DNA from: Nocardioidaceae bacterium
GTDB lineage: Bacteria > Actinomycetota > Actinomycetes > Propionibacteriales > Nocardioidaceae
Assembly: GCA_013696555.1 (NCBI GenBank)
Contig: JACCYJ010000265.1
Span: 1 to 39,307 of the forward strand
Direction: 5' to 3'
DNA: 39,307 nt
Shown here piece by piece: positions 24,943-32,228 of this stretch. A program made the translations under genes and the position numbers. Numbering within the stretch: position 1 is the stretch's first letter; the number at the start of each line of letters is the position of its first letter. The notes under the pieces are model-generated. The model ran no database searches. It had not been told where the DNA came from and saw nothing but the letters and a program-made list of their open reading frames with translations.

Positions 24943-25080
24943 TCAGTACATGCCCTTCCGGCGGTGGCCCTCGACGTCGTCGTCACCCTCGGAACCCTCG
25001 GCATCGGCGTACATGCCCCTCCGACGGTGAGCCTCGACGTCTTCGGCGGACTCGTTGTTGCCTTGCTGCTGTTCGGTCAT
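24943..25080 (-). CDS. Small peptide 2, candidate precursor with two DVExHRRxGMY repeats (45 residues)
   Basis: The ATG at 25080 is preceded by AAGGAG with a 6-nt gap. The 45-residue product has a 13-residue polar leader (MTEQQQGNNESAE), then DVEAHRRRGMY at residues 14-24, an acidic linker (ADAEGSEGDD), and DVEGHRRKGMY at residues 35-45 ending exactly at the C-terminus. The two 33-nt units differ by both synonymous and conservative changes, which argues for selection on the protein. Length and leader match peptide 3, which has the same box at the same residues. A repeated, sharply bounded core in a tiny acidic gene beside TldD/TldE and an exporter is the usual look of a ribosomally made, modified peptide. 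No modifying enzyme apart from the protease is evident. Confidence 0.8.
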   Translation of the reverse strand: MTEQQQGNNESAEDVEAHRRRGMYADAEGSEGDDDVEGHRRKGMY

Positions 25081-25150
25081 GACCTGCTCCTTACCGTTTC
25101 CGTCCGGCATTTGCACCGGCTAGCCACCAGGATTACTGGTAATGGTCTCT

Positions 25151-25161
25151 TCGTACCGTCG
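25151..25161 (-). promoter_or_regulatory. Shared upstream motif of peptide 2
   Basis: TCGTACCGTCG (CGACGGTACGA on the gene strand) lies 70 nt before the peptide 2 start; the same 11-mer lies 61 nt before the peptide 3 start. It may be part of a promoter or an operator. Nearby, ACCAG-GATTA-CTGGT at 25126-25140 is a small palindrome. The surrounding 25162-25197 is unusually A/T-rich for this genome. Confidence 0.4.
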
Positions 25162-25197
25162 CCTGGCTGACACAAATGACAACAAATTTCTCACCCA

Positions 25198-26886
25198 TCA
25201 ACCTCCCGGGCTCGCAGCCAGTCCCAACCCCCTCGAGGGGTGCGTCCTGCTGAGACGGGCCGACGCCCCCTCCAGCAGGGCCGCCGAGGGCCCCGCCTCG
25301 GTCAAGGCGTCGGTGAAGTCGTCACCGGGCACCCGCAGCAGACGGGACGGGTCCAACGACACGACCGTCGCAGTACGAGGTGTCTGCTCGATCAATCCGA
25401 TCTCCCCGAAGTACTCTCCGGGGCACAGGTCCCGAATCCGCTTCTCATCGAGCGCCTCTCCATGTGCCGACACCGTCATCCGCCCCTGGACTATGACGTA
25501 GAAAGCGTCGGCCTCCTCACCCTCTCGTACGATTGCCACTCCAGCCGGCACGTCCACGTACTCCGCGGCACCCGCCAGTTGTTCGACCGCGCCGGACGAG
25601 CTCGACTCGAAGAGGTCACAGCCCTCCAACCACCGCACCGCAGGTGCCAGCTCGGCTTTCCGTTTCGCGGACTGCCGGTCCATGACTCGCAGCGCCGGTA
25701 CGCCAAGCAGGCACAGCAGCGGCACGCCTGCACCCGCCAGCCACAGAGTTGCGTCGAATCCGAACACATCGATGGCCAACGGAGTAAGCAATGCGGCGAG
25801 AACGATCGAACCCAGAACCAGCGCGCCAAAGACTCCGAAAACCCTCGCCGTCTGCGTGGAGGGCAGCGCCCGCTGCAACGCGGTCACCGCCAATACGTCG
25901 ACGACGATGGTGCCCGCTCCCCGGACGACCTCTACGACGAACCCCAAAACGGGGCTAGAGGTTGTCAGGAAGAGAAGTGTCGGCAGGCAGTAGAACGCGA
26001 TCCCCACCAAGATCACGGGGCCGAGTTGAGGAAGCCTTTCGATCCGCGGGATGAACCCCGCGATGAGGATTCCGCCGACGCCAAGGCCCATGAGCAGGTA
26101 CCCATATCCCTCCGCACCGGTTCCTAGGATGTCACGAGAGAGAACGACGAACTGCACCGTGTCCACGCCATATACGAAGCTCGCGACGAGACTGAATGCC
26201 ACGAGAACCGCAGCTGTCTGCGACGCCATAATCGCCTTGACACCTACCAACATCTGGCGAAGTGGACCGACGTCGCCGCCTTCGGTGACGTCCACAGTCC
26301 TGCTCCTCGTGCGGACGCGACTCACGACGACAGCGGACAGCAGGAAGCTGACCGCGTTGAGCAAGATGCATGCCCACGCGGGGCCACCCAGAAGCATGAG
26401 TGCCCCAAGCGCCGGGCCGGCGATGACGACCAGTTCTTCGACGGTGTTCCGCAGGGCGTTCGCGGACCCGAGATCTCGCTCCCCCACCACCTGGGGCGTC
26501 AGCGCCGCCGATGCGGGCTCGTACACCGTGCCGATGGTTGACGCGACCGCAGCGGCCACTATGGCTAGCACCACCGGTGCATGGGCCGCTGTCAACAGCG
26601 CAAGCACCACCATGACCGCAGCGGATGAGAGATCGAGCACCACCATGAGCCGAACCCGTTCGAAGCGCTCCGCGATCACCCCCGCGTACGCGCTGAACAG
26701 CAGGGCGGGCACGAACCGTCCGATCGTGGCGGCGCCCACCCAACCTGCTGACCCGGTTTCTTGAAAGATCCAGACCGTAATCGCCACTGCGTATGCCCAA
26801 GAACATGCGAAGGAAACGGTCGACGCACCCATGAGCAGCCGGAAGTCCCGGTGCCGAAGGCTTGTCAGTATGGCGGGTCGCTTCAC
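25198..26886 (-). CDS. MFS transporter with C-terminal cyclic-nucleotide-binding domain
   Basis: This 562-residue membrane protein has about twelve hydrophobic spans in residues 1-405, and an MFS-type loop AGVIAERFERVR after the second span. Residues about 415-545 are a soluble CNB domain with a phosphate cassette retaining Glu and Arg (GEYFGEIGLIEQTPRTATV). Export could thus be gated by a cyclic nucleotide. The start is GTG at 26886 with GGAG 10 nt upstream; an ATG at 26912 is in a frame that stops at once. It lies between peptide 3 and peptide 2 in the same direction, which suits a peptide exporter or immunity pump, but MFS substrates cannot be read from sequence. Confidence 0.88.
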   Translation of the reverse strand: MKRPAILTSLRHRDFRLLMGASTVSFACSWAYAVAITVWIFQETGSAGWVGAATIGRFVPALLFSAYAGVIAERFERVRLMVVLDLSSAAVMVVLALLTAAHAPVVLAIVAAAVASTIGTVYEPASAALTPQVVGERDLGSANALRNTVEELVVIAGPALGALMLLGGPAWACILLNAVSFLLSAVVVSRVRTRSRTVDVTEGGDVGPLRQMLVGVKAIMASQTAAVLVAFSLVASFVYGVDTVQFVVLSRDILGTGAEGYGYLLMGLGVGGILIAGFIPRIERLPQLGPVILVGIAFYCLPTLLFLTTSSPVLGFVVEVVRGAGTIVVDVLAVTALQRALPSTQTARVFGVFGALVLGSIVLAALLTPLAIDVFGFDATLWLAGAGVPLLCLLGVPALRVMDRQSAKRKAELAPAVRWLEGCDLFESSSSGAVEQLAGAAEYVDVPAGVAIVREGEEADAFYVIVQGRMTVSAHGEALDEKRIRDLCPGEYFGEIGLIEQTPRTATVVSLDPSRLLRVPGDDFTDALTEAGPSAALLEGASARLSRTHPSRGLGLAASPGG

Positions 26887-26922
26887 GACCGGACCACTCC
26901 GGAGCCGGTCATGACGAGCGGA

Positions 26923-27060
26923 TCAGCGGGTGGGTGGAGCGGAAGGTGGGGTGGGGTACGCGTCGTCGATGGCCGAGTCGGCGTCCAGGAAGTGGCCGAA
27001 GCGGCCGTGCCCCTCGACGTCGTCGGCGTCGGAGTCGGCTTCGTGCGGCTGGTCGGTCAT
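26923..27060 (-). CDS. Small peptide 3, candidate precursor with DVEGH box (45 residues)
   Basis: The ATG at 27060 has GAGGAG with a 5-nt gap. The product is 45 residues, exactly the length of peptide 2. A 13-residue acidic leader (MTDQPHEADSDAD) is followed by DVEGHGRFGHF at residues 14-24, the same positions as the first box of peptide 2. The second half (LDADSAIDDAYPTPPSAPPTR) has no second box and is Pro-rich. Together the boxes give the consensus DVE-(A/G)-H-(R/G)-R-x-G-(M/H)-(Y/F). It precedes the MFS gene by 36 nt in the same direction and is divergent from the metallo-hydrolase gene. The family is not one I recognise. Confidence 0.78.
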   Translation of the reverse strand: MTDQPHEADSDADDVEGHGRFGHFLDADSAIDDAYPTPPSAPPTR

Positions 27061-27121
27061 CAGGTCTCCTCACTCGGCTCCCCGCGGGGCGCAGACTGTC
27101 AGCATCGCGCCCGGACATCAG

Positions 27122-27132
27122 TCGTACCGTCG
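27122..27132 (-). promoter_or_regulatory. Shared upstream motif of peptide 3
   Basis: The same 11-mer as at 25151-25161 (CGACGGTACGA on the gene strand), 61 nt before the peptide 3 start, in the divergent interval with the metallo-hydrolase gene. Confidence 0.4.
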
Positions 27133-27177
27133 TCGACCTAACAGAATGCTGTCACCAACACCAGGTGTCCAGCCCCC

Positions 27178-27183
27178 TAGGCT
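27178..27183 (+). promoter_or_regulatory. Likely -10 box of the metallo-hydrolase gene
   Basis: TAGGCT lies 8 nt before the ATG at 27192, with no ribosome binding site between. Confidence 0.4.
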
Positions 27184-27191
27184 GTCTGGCC

Positions 27192-28019
27192 ATGCGCATC
27201 GTCCTCCACGGGGTCCGGGGCTCGACTCCCGCCCCGGGGGCGGACTTCCTTCGCGTCGGCGGCAGCACGTCATGTCTCGGAGTGGCCCCTATGGGCTCTG
27301 CTGCCCCAACACTGCTTTTGGACGCCGGGACCGGATTATCGTCAGTCAGCCGTTCGTTGGCCGGGGCTCCCTTCGTCGGTGACATCTTGTTGACGCACCT
27401 CCACTGGGACCACGTTCAGGGATTGCCGTTCTTCCGAGCGGGTGACCGTGATGATGCCGCGGTCAGGCTGATGCTTCCCGCGCAGTGCGAAGCGTCACCC
27501 GATCGTCCCGGCTCGGCCGCCGAGCTCCTCGGTCGTTCGATGTCGCCGCCCCACTTCCCCATCGGGCCTGACGGGTTGCGAGGCGATTGGACGTTCGACG
27601 CCATTGCCGAAGGCAGCTTCGTGGCAGGCGGTTGTACGGTGACGGCCGTCGAGGTGCCCCATAAGGGCGGCCGGACGTTCGGTTACCGGGTCGAGGCTGA
27701 CGGCGCGAGTCTCGCGTACCTGCCGGACCACCACCCGGCGATCGACCCCGGCCCCGGGCTCGAGCTAGCGCGTGACGTCGACGCGCTGTGCCACGGGGCC
27801 ATGTTCGCCGACTCAGAGCGCGCAATCGCCCATGCGTACGGCCATGCGACCCTCGGTGAAACACACCGGTTGGCTCAGGAAGCCGGCGTCGGCCGGCTCG
27901 TACTCATCCACCATGCGCCCTCGCGTACCGACGACGAGATCGACGCGTTGGCGCGGCAAATCCCCGCGGACGACCCGCCGGTGTCGGTCGGCCGCGAAGG
28001 CGACGTCGTGCTCGGGTGA
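27192..28019 (+). CDS. Metallo-beta-lactamase-fold hydrolase (possible phosphodiesterase type)
   Basis: This 275-residue protein has the binuclear metal motif HxHxDH as LTHLHWDHVQGLPFF (His69, His71, Asp73, His74). The N-terminus RIVLHGVRGSTPAPG and the late HAYGHATLGET and LVLIHHAPSRTDDE segments place it in the RNase Z/phosphodiesterase-like branch and not the lactamase branch. Relatives with this motif include cyclic-nucleotide phosphodiesterases, and three CNB-domain genes lie close by, so cNMP hydrolysis is a reasonable guess. There is no signal peptide. It is transcribed away from peptide 3 and ends convergent with the CNB protein gene, with repeat B between them. Confidence 0.85.
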   Translation: MRIVLHGVRGSTPAPGADFLRVGGSTSCLGVAPMGSAAPTLLLDAGTGLSSVSRSLAGAPFVGDILLTHLHWDHVQGLPFFRAGDRDDAAVRLMLPAQCEASPDRPGSAAELLGRSMSPPHFPIGPDGLRGDWTFDAIAEGSFVAGGCTVTAVEVPHKGGRTFGYRVEADGASLAYLPDHHPAIDPGPGLELARDVDALCHGAMFADSERAIAHAYGHATLGETHRLAQEAGVGRLVLIHHAPSRTDDEIDALARQIPADDPPVSVGREGDVVLG

Positions 28020-28040
28020 GCACTCGGAGCACACCTGGCA

Positions 28041-28122
28041 TCGTTCGGCGCGTTGCGGCGACTGTCATCGGCGTGTCGCCGACCGGAGTCCGCCAAACGA
28101 AGGGGCCGTACTTGCTGGGGTG
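28041..28122. repeat. Intergenic repeat B, copy 2
   Basis: CGTTCGGCGCGTTGCGGCGAC is partly complementary to GTCGCCGACCGGAGTCCGCC and the AAACG after it, giving an imperfect hairpin of about 22-nt arms. CATCGGCGTGTCG and CGCCAAACGAAG are shared with the copy near 19571. Like that copy, it lies between the ends of two convergent genes, where it may stop transcription from both sides. Confidence 0.65.
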
Positions 28123-28142
28123 CGGCGCGACGTCCTAGCGAG

Positions 28143-28811
28143 TCACGCCATGGCGGATCGAGCGGCCTCACACTGGCGTAGCCGACCGCAGACGTTCACC
28201 AGCAGGGTGTGGGCCACGTCAGGATGGGTCTTGATCACCTGGTTGAACTCGAATCTGTCGATCGCGAATGTCTTCATCCCGTCGTCACCAGCCTTGACTG
28301 TCGCCGAGCGGGGCTTGCCGTCGATCAGCGAGATCTCACCGAAGTAGTCTCCGGGCTTCAGCTCACCCCGAGCCGATCCGCCCACGGTCACCTGGGCACT
28401 GCCGTCCATGACGTAGTGGAAGGCAGCGGCGCCACGACCTTCAGCAGCGACTTCCCTACCGGGCTTGTGGTCGACCTCGCGACCACCCTCGATCAGTTGC
28501 CTCAGCACTCGCTTGGGACAGCCGGCGAACAGCCGCACTTCCCCGAGCCGGGTTGCGATGTCGTCGCTCAATCTGGCCACCTCCTGCGGTCTGCTCACCT
28601 TAGAGGCCAGGATCATTCGTTCGCCAGAGTCACCGGCAGGCTGGGGTCGGCGAACACCTTCCCTCGTTGACTGCGGTTTGACCGCCTTCCGCTGCAACAA
28701 GAGTTCGCTAGGATTCTGCTCTTCGCACACGCGATGCGGGGATGGTGCCTTCCGATCGCGGTAGTCACCGCCGCACGCGAGTTTTTCCCTAGCGAGAGCC
28801 TCGTCGGACAT
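28143..28811 (-). CDS. Cyclic-nucleotide-binding domain protein
   Basis: This 222-residue protein has a single CNB domain in residues about 95-215, with the phosphate cassette GDYFGEISLIDGKPRSATV retaining Glu and Arg. No DNA-binding or enzyme domain follows, so it resembles a stand-alone cNMP sensor or regulatory subunit. The first 70-90 residues are polar, Arg/Lys/Pro-rich and probably disordered. The ATG at 28811 (GAGGA with a 5-nt gap) is chosen; a TTG at about 28571, with GGAGG 8 nt upstream, would give a domain-only protein and cannot be ruled out. It follows cobT by 43 nt on the same strand. Confidence 0.8.
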   Translation of the reverse strand: MSDEALAREKLACGGDYRDRKAPSPHRVCEEQNPSELLLQRKAVKPQSTREGVRRPQPAGDSGERMILASKVSRPQEVARLSDDIATRLGEVRLFAGCPKRVLRQLIEGGREVDHKPGREVAAEGRGAAAFHYVMDGSAQVTVGGSARGELKPGDYFGEISLIDGKPRSATVKAGDDGMKTFAIDRFEFNQVIKTHPDVAHTLLVNVCGRLRQCEAARSAMA

Positions 28812-28854
28812 CTCAATCCTCGGCTTCACGGGTTCAGTCGCCCGGCGTCTGACA

Positions 28855-29928
28855 TCAGCCACGCCTGCTGACACCGGCCGACTCAAAGGTCGCCATCTCG
28901 CCGAGCAATGCGGCTGCGCTTCGGACCAACGGCAAGGCGAGAACCGCTCCGGTTCCCTCGCCCAGACGCAGCCCCAGATCGAGAAGCGGGGCCAGCCCCA
29001 GCCGAGCTAGCGCATGCGAGTGTCCCGCCTCGGCACTGAGGTGCCCGGCGATGCAGTAGTCGATCGCCAGCGGCTGGATTCTCTGGGCAACGAGGGCCGC
29101 CGCCGACGCGATGACCCCGTCGAGGATCACCGGGGTTCGGGTGCCGGCGGTTGCCAGGATCAGTCCCGCGAGGGCCGCGTGCTCCAGCCCGCCGAGGCAC
29201 GCCAGCACACGGATCGGGTCGTCGGATCGTGGCCGGTGCAGTGTCAGAGCCGTCTCGATGACCTCAATCTTGCGACGCCAGGTTTCGTCGTCGACGCCGG
29301 TCCCTCGACCGGTCACCTCGGTCGGCGGGGCGCCGGTGAAGGCCGCTATCAGGGCCGCGGAGGCGGTGGTGTTCGCGATGCCCATGTCGCCTGTGAGAAG
29401 ACAGTCAGTCCCCGCTGCGATCAACTCGCGTGCCGTCTCGACACCGACTCGAAGCGCCATGAGCGCCTGCGTGCGACTCATCGCCGGTTCACTACTCAAG
29501 TCGGCAGTTCCCGCGCGTACCCGGCGGGACAACACGTTGTCAGAGAGGGATACGGCCGAGGCGACGCCGACATCGAGCACTATCACCTCGGCCCCCACCT
29601 GCCGAGCCAGCACGTTGACCGCAGCGCCCCCTGCGCCGACGGTCGCCACCATCTGCGCGGTCACCCGCTGCGGCCAGGGCGTGACGCCGCGGGCGTGGAC
29701 ACCGTGGTCGCCCGCGGCCACGACGACGGTCGCCCGTTTCGGAACGGGAGGTGGGCACACCCCGGCCATCGCTGCCAGTGCCAGACCGAGTTCCTCCAGG
29801 CGCCCCAAAGCTCCAGCTGGTTTGGTGAGGGCAGCATTTTGTGCGACCGCCTCCGTCCACGCTGCCTGGTCCAGCGGTTCGATGCTTCCCGCGACACGCT
29901 CGACCAACTCGTCACCGATCCGCTCCAC
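28855..29928 (-). CDS. cobT: Nicotinate-nucleotide--dimethylbenzimidazole phosphoribosyltransferase
   Basis: CobT activates the lower-ligand base dimethylbenzimidazole for cobalamin assembly. This 357-residue protein has AALTKPAGALGRLEELG near the start, VVVAAGDHGVHARGVTPWP, TGDMGIANTTASAAL, and the catalytic Glu at about position 324 in LGEGTGAVLALP. The GTG at 29928 is chosen because AAGGAGG lies about 7 nt upstream; an in-frame start at 29994 would add 22 residues before the fold. No other cobalamin gene and no cobalamin riboswitch is visible nearby, so it may be an isolated salvage or repair copy. Confidence 0.93.
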   Translation of the reverse strand: MERIGDELVERVAGSIEPLDQAAWTEAVAQNAALTKPAGALGRLEELGLALAAMAGVCPPPVPKRATVVVAAGDHGVHARGVTPWPQRVTAQMVATVGAGGAAVNVLARQVGAEVIVLDVGVASAVSLSDNVLSRRVRAGTADLSSEPAMSRTQALMALRVGVETARELIAAGTDCLLTGDMGIANTTASAALIAAFTGAPPTEVTGRGTGVDDETWRRKIEVIETALTLHRPRSDDPIRVLACLGGLEHAALAGLILATAGTRTPVILDGVIASAAALVAQRIQPLAIDYCIAGHLSAEAGHSHALARLGLAPLLDLGLRLGEGTGAVLALPLVRSAAALLGEMATFESAGVSRRG

Positions 29929-30030
29929 GCTGACCTCCTTCGTCAGGCAGCCAACCAGCGCGTGTCCCCAAGCCACCGGACGGGGTAGCGTCATGCCTCA
30001 CGCACTCCGCCCGTGCTGCGAGGAGATTCC

Positions 30031-30558
30031 ATGAGCCTGGACCGCCCGGTCAGCCCTAACCCATACGACCTGCTGCCACGTGTCGGCGTCTTCTCGGTCA
30101 CCAGCGACGACGTGACCGACGGTGAGCCGCTGCAGGATGCACAGGTTCAGGACGAGGGCGACACCTCACCGCACCTGCGCTGGGAAGGTCACCCGGCACA
30201 GACCAAGAGCTTTGTCGTGACCTGCTTCGACCCTGACGCTCCCACTCCGAGCGGGTTCTGGCACTGGGTGCTCGTCGACTTACCCGCGGACGTGACTGAG
30301 CTCCCGGCGGGCGCCGGCTCTGGGGACGACGACCTTCCCGGCGGAGCGTTCCACGTCCGCAACGACAACGGCACCGCACTGTTCTCCGGAGCCGCGCCAC
30401 CCGAAGACGACCAAGTGCACCGCTACTTCTACGTGGTCCACGCGGTGTCGGAGGACACGCTCGGGGTGGACGCCGACGCCACACCGGCCGCTGTGGCGAT
30501 CAACTTGGCTTTCAAGACACTGGCCCGGGCGATACTCGTCGGCACTCACCAACGCTGA
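30031..30558 (+). CDS. YbhB/YbcL family (phosphatidylethanolamine-binding-like) protein
   Basis: This 175-residue cytoplasmic protein belongs to the bacterial PEBP/Raf-kinase-inhibitor-like family. Seen: [17 protein letters not shown], the ligand-site [21 protein letters not shown] (in two parts), and [16 protein letters not shown] near the end, each family-typical. The physiological ligand of bacterial members is unknown. An AGGAG box lies 5 nt before the ATG. It starts about 100 bp from the divergent cobT and precedes the ABC-2 genes by 33 nt. Confidence 0.9.
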   Translation: MSLDRPVSPNPYDLLPRVGVFSVTSDDVTDGEPLQDAQVQDEGDTSPHLRWEGHPAQTKSFVVTCFDPDAPTPSGFWHWVLVDLPADVTELPAGAGSGDDDLPGGAFHVRNDNGTALFSGAAPPEDDQVHRYFYVVHAVSEDTLGVDADATPAAVAINLAFKTLARAILVGTHQR

Positions 30559-30591
30559 CCAGGCTCAGGACGGAGGCGTCATAGGGCGCGG

Positions 30592-31431
30592 ATGGTGACC
30601 GGGCTGTCCTCGATAGGCGTATCAACTCGGGTCCGGCTCTACGCGGCTGTGGCAGTGCGGGGCTTTCGGCGCTACTCCACCTACCGGGCGGCAACCGTCG
30701 GAGGGGTCTTCACCAACACGGTCTTCGGTGTGATCATCGCGTACACGTTCGTCGCGCTGTGGGAGCAGCGACCGAATCTCGGCGGCTACACGCAGCAGGA
30801 AGCACTCACCTTCGTCTGGGTCGCCCAGGCGCTCATCATGCCAGTGGGCCTGCTCGGCGGTGGCATCCTCGAGGAGTTCGCCGAGCGGGTCCGGTCCGGC
30901 GCGGTCGCGACCGATCTGCACAGGCCGACTCCGCTGCTGTGGTGGCGTCTCGCCGAAGACTTCGGCCGTGCCGCGTACCACTTCCTCACCCGCGGCCTAG
31001 CCCCGGTGCTCATCGGAGCCCTGCTCTTCGACCTGGCCTGGCCCCGGAGTGTGTCGACGTACGCCTGGTTCCTCATCGCGGTGGCGCTGGCGGTCGGAGT
31101 CGGGTTCGCAATTCGCTACCTGATGGGGCTGTTGGCGTTCTGGGTCATCGATATCCGTGGCTATCTGGCGCTGCTCACGATCACCCAGCTCTTCTTCTCC
31201 GGCATGGTGTTACCGCTGGTCATTTTCCCCGGTTGGTTGCGTGGCCTGGCCGAGGTGCTGCCATTCCGCTGCCTCGTGCAGGTGCCGGCTGACGTGCTGT
31301 TGCACGAGGGCACCGGCACCGAGGTCCTCCCCTTGCTCGCACTGCAGCTGCTGTGGGTAGCGGTGCTGCTCTTCGTGGGTCACCTGCTGACCGCGGCAGC
31401 GGTCCGAAAGGTGGTGATCCAAGGTGGCTGA
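30592..31431 (+). CDS. ABC-2 type transporter permease (first of two)
   Basis: This 279-residue protein has six hydrophobic spans in the arrangement of the ABC-2/DUF990 permeases. The N-terminal amphipathic VAVRGFRRYSTYRAATVGG is typical, and a C-terminal span pair surrounds FPGWLRGLAEVLPF with the common EVLPF loop. With the next permease and the ATPase it forms a complete exporter. The ATG at 30592 is used; GTG at 30595 is the alternative. The substrate is unknown. Confidence 0.9.
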   Translation: MVTGLSSIGVSTRVRLYAAVAVRGFRRYSTYRAATVGGVFTNTVFGVIIAYTFVALWEQRPNLGGYTQQEALTFVWVAQALIMPVGLLGGGILEEFAERVRSGAVATDLHRPTPLLWWRLAEDFGRAAYHFLTRGLAPVLIGALLFDLAWPRSVSTYAWFLIAVALAVGVGFAIRYLMGLLAFWVIDIRGYLALLTITQLFFSGMVLPLVIFPGWLRGLAEVLPFRCLVQVPADVLLHEGTGTEVLPLLALQLLWVAVLLFVGHLLTAAAVRKVVIQGG

Positions 31432-32227
31432 CTCAATCCGGGCGTTCGCAGTCATCGCCGGCGCGTGGGTGCGCGCGAGCATGACCTACCGAGCGTCATT
31501 CTGGAGCCTGGCCGTCGGGCAGGCTCTCTTCACGCTGGTCGACTTCGTGGCGATCACGATCATGTTCAGTCACATCGACCGGCTGGGTGGGTTCGACGTC
31601 GCCCAGGTCGCCTTGCTCTACGGTTTCTCGGGCTTCGCGCTCGGCGTCGCCGACCTGCTTGTCGGCAACGTCGAACTGTTGGGCCGCCGGGTGCGCGACG
31701 GGTCGTTCGACGCAATGCTCGTTCGTCCGGTCGCACCGTTGGTCCAGGTAGCCGCCGACCAGTTCGCGCTGCGCCGGTTGGGCCGCATCGTCTCGGCCGT
31801 CGGTGTTCTCGGTTGGGCATTAGTCGCAACCAACATCGACTGGAGCATCACCAAGGTGGCTGTCGCCGTGGCGACGCTCGTCAGCGGCTCGGTGATCTTC
31901 TGCTCGGTCTTCGTGCTCGGCAGCGCCTTCCAGATCCTTGCCGGCGATGCCTCCGAGATGATGAACGCGTTCACGTACGGTGGCAACACGCTGACCCAGT
32001 ACCCGTTGTCAATCTACCCGTCCGAGGTGGTCAAAGGCGTCACGTTCATCCTGCCCTTGGCGTTCGTCAACTGGTACCCGGCGCTGTACATACTCGGCGT
32101 CGAGGATCCCTTCGACATGCCGGTCGCGTTCCACTTCGCTTCCCCGGTGGCCGCGACGCTGCTGGCTGCGGTAGCCGCCGGCTGCTGGCGCGCCGGGGTG
32201 CGTCGCTATCGCAGTACGGGGAGCTGA
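31424..32227 (+). CDS. ABC-2 type transporter permease (second of two)
   Basis: This 267-residue permease has about six spans. It shares with its neighbour the family's N-terminal layout (AGAWVRASMTYRASFW), RVRDGSFDAMLVRP in the cytoplasmic loop and a late LPLAFVNWYPALYILG segment. The GTG start overlaps the first permease gene by 8 nt, so the subunits are made together as a heterodimer. It is followed by the ATPase gene after 1 nt. Confidence 0.9.
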   Translation: MADSIRAFAVIAGAWVRASMTYRASFWSLAVGQALFTLVDFVAITIMFSHIDRLGGFDVAQVALLYGFSGFALGVADLLVGNVELLGRRVRDGSFDAMLVRPVAPLVQVAADQFALRRLGRIVSAVGVLGWALVATNIDWSITKVAVAVATLVSGSVIFCSVFVLGSAFQILAGDASEMMNAFTYGGNTLTQYPLSIYPSEVVKGVTFILPLAFVNWYPALYILGVEDPFDMPVAFHFASPVAATLLAAVAAGCWRAGVRRYRSTGS

Positions 32228-32228
32228 C

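Noticed and set aside
24670-25200. CRISPR or tandem DNA repeat array in the peptide region
   Set aside because: The two 33-nt repeats are in frame, end in a stop codon and differ by codon-level changes, as expected of a coding duplication.
26912-26912. ATG start for the MFS gene at 26912
   Set aside because: That frame reaches a stop after nine codons; GTG at 26886 is in the transporter frame.
28855-30031. Cobalamin riboswitch upstream of cobT
   Set aside because: The interval between cobT and the divergent gene is only about 100 bp and shows no B12-box-like sequence or room for the fold.
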